A stretch of 64,000 nt of DNA from Oscarella lobularis (Eukaryota; Porifera; Homoscleromorpha; Homosclerophorida; Oscarellidae): the NCBI RefSeq assembly GCF_947507565.1, contig NC_089184.1, forward strand, positions 3,156,066 through 3,220,065, given 5' to 3'. Shown here piece after piece: positions 54,201 to 64,000 of this stretch. How positions within the stretch are numbered: the stretch's first letter is position 1; each line of letters opens with the position of its first letter. Below the pieces are notes generated by a model, which was not told where the DNA came from, did no database searches, and worked only from the letters and a program-made list of their open reading frames with translations. Made by a program: the position numbers and the translations under genes.

Positions 54201-57200
54201 CTTCAGACCCTTAGAATCAAAGTTTGGGCCTTCAAATTTCTCTTCAGGGCCTTAGAATCAAAGTTTTGGCCTTCAACTTTATCTCCAGGGCCTTAGAATC
54301 AAAGTCTAGGCCCTCAAGTTTATCTTCAGGGCCTTAGAATCAGAGTTTAGTCCCTCAACTTTATCTTCAGGTCCTTAGAATCAAAGTTTAGTCTCTCAAC
54401 TTTATCTTCTGGCCCTTAGAATCAAAGTTTGGGCCTTCAAATTTCTCTTCAGGGCCTTAGAATCAAAGTTTTGGCCTTCAACTTTATCTTCAGGGCCTTA
54501 GAATCAAAGTTTAGGCCCTCAACTTTATCTTCAGGTCCTTAGAATCAAATTTTTGGCCTTGAACTTTATCTTCAGCGCCTTAGAATCAAAGTCTCGTCCC
54601 TCAAGTTTATCTTCAGGGCCTTAGAATCAGAGTTTAGGCCCTCAACTTTATCTTCAGGCCCTTAGAATCAAAGTCTAGGCCCTCAACTTTATCTTCAGCC
54701 CCTTAGAATAAAAGTTTAGGCCCTCAACTTTATCTTCAGGTCCTTAGAATCAAAGTTTAGTCTCTCAACTTTATCTTCAGGTCCTTAGAATCGGAGTTTA
54801 GGCCCTCAACTTTATCTTCAGGCCCTTAGAATCAAAGTTTAGGCGTTCAACTTTATCTTCAGGGCCTTAGAATCAAAGTCTAGGCCCTCAACATTATCTT
54901 CAGGGCCTTAGAATCAGAGTTTAGGCCCTCAACTTTATCTTCAGGCCCTTAGAATAAAAGTTTAGGCCCTCAACTTTGTCTTCAGGCTCTTAGAATCAAA
55001 GTTTAGGCCATCAACTTTATCTTCAGGTCCTTAGAATCAAAGTCTAGGCCCTCAACTTTATCTTCATGTCCTTAGAATCAGAGTTTTGGCTCTGAACTTT
55101 AACTTCAGACCCTTAGAATCAAAGTTTGGGCCTTCAAATTTCTCTTCAGGGCCTTAGAATCAAATTTTTGGCCTTCAACTTTATCTTCAGGGCCCTAGAA
55201 TCAAAGTCTAGGCCCTCAAGTTTATCTTCAGGGCCTTAGAATCAGAGTTTATGCCCTCAACTTTATCTTCAGGTCCTTAGAATCAAAGTTTAGTCTCTCA
55301 ACTTTATCTTCAGGTCCTTAGAATCGGAGTTTAGGCCCTCAACTTTATCTTCAAGACCTTAGAATCAAAGTTTAGGCGTTCAACTTTATCTTCAGGGCCT
55401 TAGAATCAAAGTTTAGGCCCTCAACTTTATCTTCAGGTGCTTAGAATCAGAGTTTTGACCCTGAACTTTAACTTCAGACCCTTAGAATCAAAGTTTGGGC
55501 CTTCAAATTTCTCTTCAGGTCCTTAGAATCAAAGTTTTGGCCTTCAACTTTATCTTCAGCGCCTTAGAATCAAAGTCTCGTCCCTCAAGTTTATCTTCAG
55601 GGCCTTAGAATCAGAGTTTAGGCCCTCAACTTTATCTTCAGGCCCTTAGAATCAAAGTCTAGGCCCTCAACTTTATCTTCGGGCCCTTAGAATAAAAGTT
55701 TCGGCCCTCAACTTTATCTTCAGGTCCTTAGAATCAAAGTTTAGTCTCTCAACTTTATCTTCAGGTCTTTAGAATCGGAGTTTAGGCCCTCAACTTTATC
55801 TTCAGGCCCTTAGAATCAAAGTTTAGGCGTTCAACTTTATCTTCAGGGCCTTAGAATCAAAGTTTAGGCCCTCAACTTTATCTTCAGGTCATTAGAATCA
55901 AAGTTTAGTCTCTCAACTTTATCTTCAGGTCCTTAGAATCAAAGTTTAGGCCCTCAACTTTATCTTCAGGCTCTTAGAATCAAAGTTTAGGCCCTCAACT
56001 TTATCTTCATGTCCTTAGAATCAGAGTTTTGGCCATGACCTTTATCTTCAGGCCCTTAGAATCAATGTTTGGGCCTTCAACTTTATCTTCACGCCCTTAG
56101 AATAAAAGTTTAGGCCCTCAACTTTATCTTCAGGCTCTTAGAATCAAAGTTTAGGCCATCAACTTTGTCTTCAGGTCCTTAGAATCAGAGTTTTGGCTCT
56201 GAACTTTAACTTCAGACCCTTAGAATCAAAGTTTGGTCCTTCAAATTTCTCTTCAGGGCCTTAGAATCAAAGTTTAGGCCTTCAACTTTATCTTCAGGGC
56301 CTTAGAATCAAAGTCTAGACCCTCAACTTTATCTTCAGGGCCTTAGAGTTTAGGCCCTCAACTTTATCTTCAGGTCCTTAGAATCAAAATTTAGGCACTC
56401 AACTTCATCTTCAAGTCCCTAGAATCAAAATTTAGGCCCTCAACTTTATCTTCAGGTCCTTAGAATCAAAGTTTAGTCTCTCAACTTTATCTTCAGTTTC
56501 TTAAAATCGGAGTTTAGGCCCTCAACTTTATCTTCAGGCCCTTAGAATCACAGTTTAGGCGTTCAACTTTATCTTCAGGGCCTTAGAATCAAAGTTTAGG
56601 CCCTCAACTTTATCTTCAGGTCCTTAGAATCAAAGTTTAGTCTGTCAACTTTATCTTCAGGCCCTTAGAATAAAAGTTTAGGCCCTCAACTTTATCTTCA
56701 GGCTCTTAGAATCAAAGTTTAGGCCATCAACTTTATCTTCAGGTCCTTAGAATCAAAGTCTAGGCCCTCAACTTTATCTTCAGGGCCTTAGAATCAGAGT
56801 TTAGGCCCTCAACTTTATCTTCAGGTCCCTAGAATCAGAGTTTTGACCCTGAACTTTAACTTCAGACCTTTAGAATCAAAGTCTAGGCCCTCAACTTTAT
56901 CTTCAGGGCCTTAGAATCAAAGTTTAGGCCCTCAACTTTATCTTCAGGTCCTTAGAATCAAAGTTTAGTCTGTCAACTTTATCTTCAGGCCCTTAGAATA
57001 AAAGTTTAGGCCCTCAACTTTATCTTCAGGCTCTTAGAATCAAAGTTTAGGCCATCAACTTTATCTTCAGGTCCTTAGAATCAAAGTCTAGGCCCTCAAC
57101 TTTATCTTCAGGGCCTTAGAATCAGAGTTTAGGCCCTCAACTTTATCTTCAGGTCCCTAGAATCAGAGTTTTGACCCTGAACTTTAACTTCAGACCTTTA

Positions 57201-60200
57201 GAATCAAAGTTTAGACCTTCAACTTTATCTTCAGGTTCTTAGAATCAGAGTTTAGCCCTGAACTTTAACTTCAGACCCTTAGAATCAAAGTTTGGGCCTT
57301 CAAATTTCTCTTCAGGGCCTTAGAATCAAAGTTTTGGCCTTCAACTTTATCTCCAGGGCCTTAGAATCAAAGTCTAGGCCCTCAAGTTTATCTTCAGGGC
57401 CTTAGAATCAGAGTTTAGTCCCTCAACTTTATCTTCAGGTCCTTAGAATCAAAGTTTAGTCTCTCAACTTTATCTTCTGGCCCTTAGAATAAAAGTTTAG
57501 GCCCTCAACTTTATCTTCAGGTCCTTAGAATCAGAGTTTTGACCATGACCTTTATCTTCAGGCCCTTAGAATCAGTGTTTGGGCCTTCAACTTTATCTTC
57601 AGGGTCTTAGAATTAGAGTTTAAGCCCTCAACTTTATCTTCAGGGCCTTAGAATCAGAGTTAAGGCCCTCATCTTTATCTTCAGGCCCTTAGAATAAAAG
57701 TTTAGGCCCTCAACTTTATCTTCAGGCTCTTAGAATCAAAGTTTAGGCCATCAACTTTGTCTTCAGGTCCTTAGAATCAGAGTTTTGGCTCTGAACTTTA
57801 ACTTCAGACCCTTAGAATCAAAGTTTGGGCCTTCAAATTTCTCTTCAGGGCCTTAGAATCAAAGTTTAGGCCTTCAACTATATCTTCAGGGCCTTCGAAT
57901 CAAAGTCTAGGCCCTCAACTTTATCTTCAGGGCCTTAGAATCAGAGTTTAGGCCCTCAACTTTATCTTCAGGTCCTTAGAATCAAAATTTAGGCCCTCAA
58001 CTTCATCTTCAAGTCCCTAGAATCAAAATTTAGGCCCTCAACTTTATCTTCAGGTCCTTAGAATCAAAGTTTATTCTCTCAACTTTATCTTCAGTTTCTT
58101 AAAATCGGAGTTTAGGCCCTCAACTTTATCTTCAGGCCCTTAGAATCACAGTTTAGGCGTTCAACTTTATCTTCAGGGCCTTAGAATCAAAGTTTAGGCC
58201 CTCAACTTTATCTTCAGGTCCTTAGAATCAAAGTTTAGTCTGTCAACTTTATCTTCAGGCCCTTAGAATAAAAGTTTAGGCCCTCAACTTTATCTTCAGG
58301 CTCTTAGAATCAAAGTTTAGGCCATCAACTTTATCTTCAGGTCCTTAGAATCAAAGTCTAGGCCCTCAACTTTATCTTGAGGGCCTTAGAATCAGAGTTT
58401 AGGCCCTCAACTTTATCTTCAGGTCCCTAGAATCAGAGTTTTGACCCTGAACTTTAACTTCAGACCTTTAGAATCAAAGTTTAGACCTTCAACTTTATCT
58501 TCAGGTTCTTAGAATCAGAGTTTTGGCCCTGAACTTTAACTTCAGACCCTTAGAATCAAAGTTTGGGCCTTCAAATTTCTCTTCATGGCCTTAGAATCAA
58601 AGTTTTGGCCTTCAACTTTATCTCCAGGGCCTTAGAATCAAAGTCTAGGCCCTCAAGTTTATCTTCAGGGCCTTAGAATCAGAGTTTAGGCCCTCAACTT
58701 TATCTTCAGGTCCTTAGAATCAAAGTTTAGTCTCTCAACTTTATCTTCAGGCCCTTAGAATAAAAGTTTAGGCCCTCAACTTTATCTTCAGGCTCTTAGA
58801 ATCAAAGTTTAGGCCATCAACTTTATCTACAGGCCCTTAGAATCAATGTTTGGGCCTTCAACTTTATCTTCAGCGTCTTAGAATTAGAGTTTAGGCCCTC
58901 AACTTTATCTTCAGGTCCTTAGATTCAAAGTCTAGGCCCTCAACTTTATCTTCAGGGCCTTAGAATCAAAGTCTAGGCCCTCAACTTTATCTTCAGGTCC
59001 TTAGAATCAGAGTTTAGGCCCTCAACTTTATCTTCAGGTCCTTAGAATCAAAATTTAGGCCCTCAACTTCATCTTCAGGTCCCTAGAATCAAAGTTTAGG
59101 CCCTCAACTTTATCTTCAGGTCCTTAGAATCAAATTTTAGTCTCTCAACTTTATCTTCAGGTCTTAGAATCGGAGTTTAGGCCCTCAACCTTATCTTCAG
59201 GCCCTTAGAATCAAAGTTTAGGCGTTCATCTTTATCTTCAGGGCCTTAGAATCAAAGTTTAGGCCCTCAACTTTATCTTCATGTCCTTAGAATCAGAGTT
59301 TAGGCCCTCAGCTTTATCTTCAGGTCCTTAGAATCGGAGTTTAGGCCCTCAACTTCATCTTCAGGCCCTTAGAATCAAAGTTTAGGCATTCAACTTTATC
59401 TTCAGGGCCTTAGAATCAAAGTTTAGGCCCTCAACTTTATCTTCAGGTCCTTAGAATCTAAGTTTAGTCTCTCAACTTTATCTTCAGGTTCTTGGAATCA
59501 GAATTTTGGCCCTGAACATTAACTTCAGATCCTTAGAATCAAAGTTTAGGCGTTCATCTTTATCTTCAGGGCCTTAGAATCAAAGTTTTGGCCTTCAACT
59601 TTATCTTCAGGGCCTTAGAATCAAAGTCTAGGCCCTCAACTTTATCTTCAGGGCCTTAGAATCAAAGTTTAGGCCCTCAACTTTATCTTCAGGTCCTTAG
59701 AATCAAAGTTTAGTCTCTCAACTTTATCTTCAGGTCCTTAGAATCAGAATTTTGGCCCTGAACTTTAACTTCAGACTCTTAGAATCAAAGTTTGGGCCTT
59801 CAAATTTCTCTTCAGGGCCTTAGAATCAAATTTTTGGCCTTCAACTTTATCTTCAGGGCCCTAGAATCAAAGTCTAGGCCCTCAAGTTTATCTTCAGGGC
59901 CTTAGAATCAGAGTTTAGGCCCTCAACTTTATCTTCAGGTCCTTAGAATCAAAGTTTAGTCTCTCAACTTTATCTTCAGGTCCTTAGAATCGGAGTTTAG
60001 GCCCTCAACTTTATCTTCAAGACCTTAGAATCAAAGTTTAGGCGTTCAACTTTATCTTCAGGGCCTTAGAATCAAAGTTTAGGCCCTCAACTTTATCTTC
60101 AGGTGCTTAGAATCAGAGTTTTGACCCTGAACTTTAACTTCAGACCCTTAGAATCAAAGTTTGGGCCTTCAAATTTCTCTTCAGGGCCTTAGAATCAAAG

Positions 60201-63200
60201 TTTTGGCCTTCAACTTTATCTTCAGCGCCTTAGAATCAAAGTCTCGTCCCTCAAGTTTATCTTCAGGGCCTTAGAATCAGAGTTTAGGCCCTCAACTTTA
60301 TCTTCAGGCCCTTAGAATCAAAGTCTAGGCCCTCAACTTTATCTTCGGGCCCTTAGAATAAAAGTTTCGGCCCTCAACTTTATCTTCAGGTCCTTAGAAT
60401 CAAAGTTTAGTCTCTCAACTTTATCTTCAGGTCCTTAGAATCGGAGTTTAGGCCCTCAACTTTATCTTCAGGCCCTTAGAATCAAAGTTTAGGCGTTCAA
60501 CTTTATCTTCAGGGCCTTAGAATCAAAGTTTAGGCCCTCAACTTTATCTTCAGGTCATTAGAATCAAAGTTTAGTCTCTCAACTTTATCTTCAGGTTCTT
60601 GGAATCAAAGTTTAGGCCCTCAACTTTATCTTCAGGCTCTTAGAATCAAAGTTTAGGCCCTCAACTTTATCTTCATGTCCTTAGAATCAGAGTTTTGGCC
60701 ATGACCTTTATCTTCAGGCCCTTAGTATCAATGTTTGGGCCTTCAACTTTATCTTCACGCCCTTAGAATAAAAGTTTAGGCCCTCAACTTTATCTTCAGG
60801 CTCTTAGAATCAAAGTTTAGGCCATCAACTTTGTCTTCAGGTCCTTAGAATCAGAGTTTTGGCTCTGAACTTTAACTTCAGACCCTTAGAATCAAAGTTT
60901 GGGCCTTCAACTTTATCTTCAGGGCCTTAGAATCAAAGTCTAGACCCTCAACTTTATCTTCAGAGCCTTAGAGTTTAGGCCCTCAACTTTATCTTCAGGT
61001 CCTTAGAATCAAAATTTAGGCCCTCAACTTCATCTTCAAGTCCCTAGAATCAAAATTTAGGCCCTCAACTTTATCTTCAGGTCCTTAGAATCAAAGTTTA
61101 GTCTCTCAACTTTATCTTCAGTTTCTTAAAATCGGAGTTTAGGCCCTCAACTTTATCTTCAGGCCCTTAGAATCACAGTTTAGGCGTTCAACTTTATCTT
61201 CAGGGCCTTAGAATCAAAGTTTAGGCCCTCAACTTTATCTTCAGGTCCTTAGAATCAAAGTTTAGTCTGTCAACTTTATCTTCAGGCCCTTAGAATAAAA
61301 GTTTAGGCCCTCAACTTTATCTTCAGGCTCTTAGAATCAAAGTTTAGGCCATCAACTTTATCTTCAGGTCCTTAGAATCAAAGTCTAGGCCCTCAACTTT
61401 ATCTTCAGGGCCTTAGAATCAGAGTTTAGGCCCTCAACTTTATCTTCAGGTCCCTAGAATCAGAGTTTTGACCCTGAACTTTAACTTCAGACCTTTAGAA
61501 TCAAAGTTTAGACCTTCAACTTTATCTTCAGGTTCTTAGAATCAGAGTTTAGCCCTGAACTTTAACTTCAGACCCTTAGAATCAAAGTTTGGGCCTTCAA
61601 ATTTCTCTTCAGGGCCTTAGAATCAAAGTTTTGGCCTTCAACTTTATCTCCAGGGCCTTAGAATCAAAGTCTAGGCCCTCAAGTTTATCTTCAGGGCCTT
61701 AGAATCAGAGTTTATTCCCTCAACTTTATCTTCAGGTCCTTAGAATCAAAGTTTAGTCTCTCAACTTTATCTTCTGGCCCTTAGAATAAAAGTTTAGGCC
61801 CTCAACTTTATCTTCAGGTCCTTAGAATCAGAGTTTTGGCCATGACCTTTATCTTCAGGCCCTTAGAATCAATGTTTGGGCCTTCAACTTTATCTTCAGG
61901 GTCTTAGAATTAGAGTTTAGGCCCTCAACTTTATCTTCAGGGCCTTAGAATCAGAGTTAAGGCCCTCACCTTTATCTTCAGGCCCTTAGAATAAAAGTTT
62001 AGGCCCTCAACTTTATCTTCAGGCTCTTAGAATCAAAGTTTAGGCCATCAACTTTGTCTTCAGGTCCTTAGAATCAGAATTTTGGCTCTGAACTTTAACT
62101 TCAGACCCTTAGAATCAAAGTTTCGGCCTTCAAATTTCTCTTCAGGGCCTTAGAATCAAAGTTTAGGCCTTCAACTATATCTTCAGGGCCTTAGAATCAA
62201 AGTCTAGGCCCTCAACTTTATCTTCAGGGCCTTAGAATCAGAGTTTAGGCCCTCAACTTTATCTTCAGGTCCTTAGAATCAAAATTTAGGCCCTCAACTT
62301 CATCTTCAAGTCCCTAGAATCAAAATTTAGGCCCTCAACTTTATCTTCAGGTCCTTAGAATCAAAGTTTATTCTCTCAACTTTATCTTCAGTTTCTTAAA
62401 ATCGGAGTTTAGGCCCTCAACTTTATCTTCAGGCCCTTAGAATCACAGTTTAGGCGTTCAACTTTATCTTCAGGGCCTTAGAATCAAAGTTTAAGCCCTC
62501 AACTTTATCTTCAGGTCCTTAGAATCAAAGTTTAGTCTGTCAACTTTATCTTCAGGCCCTTAGAATAAAAGTTTAGGCCCTCATCTTTATCTTCAGGCTC
62601 TTAGAATCAAAGTTTAGGCCATCAACTTTATCTTCAGGTCCTTTGAATCAAAGTCTAGGCCCTCAGCTTTATCTTCAGGGCCTTAGAATCAGAGTTTAGG
62701 CCCTCAACTTTATCTTCAGGTCCCTAGAATCAGAGTTTTGACCCTGAACTTTAACTTCAGACCTTTAGAATCAAATTTAGACCTTCAACTTTATCTTCAG
62801 GTTCTTAGAATCAGAGTTTTGGCCCTGAACTTTTACTTCAGACCCTTAGAATCAAAGTTTGGGCCTTCAAATTTCTCTTCAGGGCCTTAGAATCAAAGTC
62901 TAGGCCCTCAACATTATCTTCAGGGCCTTAGAATCAGAGTTTAGGCCCTCAACTTTATCTTCAGGCCCTTAGAATAAAAGTTTAGGCCCTCAACTTTATC
63001 TTCAGGCTCTTAGAATCAAAGTTTAGGCCATCAACTTTATCTTCAGGTCCTTAGAATCAAAGTCTAGGCCCTCAACTTTATCTTCATGTCCTTAGAATCA
63101 TAGTTTTGGCTCTGAACTTTAACTTCAGACCCTTAGAATCAAAGTTTGGGCCTTCAAATTTCTCTTCAGGGCCTTAGAATCAAAGTTTTGGCCTTCAACT

Positions 63201-64000
63201 TTATCTTCAGGGCCTTAGAATCAAAGTCTAGGCCCTCAAGTTTATCTTCAGGGCCTTAGAATCAGAGTTAGGCCCTCAACTTTATCTTCAGGTCCTTAGA
63301 ATCAAAGTTTAGTCTCTCAACTTTATCTTCAGGTCCTTAGAATCGGAGTTTAGGCCCTCAACTTTATCTTCAGGCCATTAGAATCAAAGTTTAGGCGTTC
63401 AACTTTATCTTCAGGGCCTTAGAATCAAAGTTTAGGCCTCAACTTTATCTTCAGGTCCTTAGAATCAAAGTTTAGGCCCTGAAATTTATCTTCAGGTCCT
63501 TAGAAACAGAGTTTTGGCCATGACCTTTATCTACAGGCCCTTAGAATCAATGTTTGGGCCTTCAACTTTATCTTCAGGGTCTTAGAATTAGAGTTTAGGC
63601 CCTCAACTTTATCTTCAGGTCCTTAGATTCAAAGTCTAGGCCCTCAACTTTATCTTCAGGGCCTTAGAATCAAAGTCTAGGCCCTCAACTTTATCTTCAG
63701 GTCCTTAGAATCAGAGTTTAGGCCCTCAACTTTATCTTCAGGTCCTTAGAATCAAAATTTAGGCCCTCAACTTCATCTTCAGGTCCCTAGAATCAAAGTT
63801 TAGGCCCTCAACTTTATCTTCAGGTCCTTAGAATCAAATTTTAGTCTCTCAACTTTATCTTCAGGTCTTAGAATCGGAGTTTAGGCCCTCAACTTTATCT
63901 TCAGGCCCTTAGAATCAAAGTTTAGGCGTTCATCTTTATCTTCAGGGCCTTAGAATCAAAGTTTAGGCCCTCAACTTTATCTTCATGTCCTTAGAATCAG
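45229..64000. repeat. 41-bp satellite, subfamily B, with nested higher-order structure; runs off the right edge
   Basis: About 458 copies of GGCCCTCAACTTTATCTTCA, GGTCCTTAGAATCAAAGTTT, A over 18.8 kb. Named variants (TTTGGCTCTGAACTTTAACT, GGGCCTTCAAATTTCTCTTC, AGTTTAGTCTCTCAACTTTA, AGTCTCGTCCCTCAAGTTTA) recur in the same order in long blocks. No unique sequence interrupts it. The transition from the 49-bp array at 45228 is abrupt (GACCCGTTGGGCCCTCAACT). Confidence 0.97.

Noticed and set aside
35777-64000. CRISPR array
   Set aside because: Repeats are head to tail with no unique spacers, and the host is a eukaryote.
1-64000. tRNA, rRNA, viral genes or transposase/reverse transcriptase
   Set aside because: None seen. 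I noticed no cloverleaf, no conserved rRNA blocks and no integrase, RT or DDE motifs on either strand.

Overview
The window is nuclear DNA of a compact, intron-rich metazoan. Most introns I could place are about 40-60 nt with GT..AG ends, genes sit a few hundred bases apart, and the gene families are animal ones: a receptor tyrosine kinase, a 7TM receptor, galectin, talin C-terminus, an ABCA transporter and a GT29 sialyltransferase. Very short introns, a sialyltransferase, a kelch/TKL kinase and an RTK with frizzled-type ectodomains would fit an early-branching animal such as a homoscleromorph sponge. That assignment is inference; no marker gene settles it.

Left part (1-17.4 kb) is almost entirely minus-strand. 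It holds the first exon of a type II membrane protein that runs off the left edge (1-119), a complete USP2/USP21-like deubiquitinase (1119-3233), a kelch-coiled-coil-protein-kinase gene (3527-6684), a full-length ABCA-type transporter (7768-15430), a DUF985 cupin (15995-16483) and a galectin-like protein (16888-17337). Most of these had to be assembled from short exons; the conserved motifs rejoin across the introns, often in phase.

Middle part (18.4-34.3 kb) is mainly plus-strand: an intronless 7TM receptor (18419-19651), an RTK with two frizzled-like cysteine-rich domains and a TAM/MET-like kinase (about 20967-24006), an intronless sialyltransferase (24898-25827), an array of repeated micro-exon/intron units (about 27.6-28.9 kb), an Ala/Pro-rich low-complexity stretch (29.1-29.8 kb), a coiled-coil protein (31737-32951) and a talin C-terminal fragment (33769-34246). 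Small foldback elements lie between them.

Right part (35.7-64 kb) is a satellite desert: at least ten different tandem-repeat families lie end to end (6, 41, 15, 33, 9, 32, 43, 20, 22, 6, 49 bp and a second 41-bp subfamily). The last, a 41-bp satellite with nested higher-order structure, fills nearly 19 kb and runs off the right edge. One unique island (43.23-43.59 kb) with a CRE-like site, an E-box and a plausible first exon sits inside it.

The most interesting items are the double-frizzled RTK, the kelch-kinase with duplicated 63-nt coiled-coil exons, the micro-exon array, and the satellite succession with its shared cores. Several genes show single-base frame discrepancies at conserved motifs, so either assembly indels or early decay must be considered.
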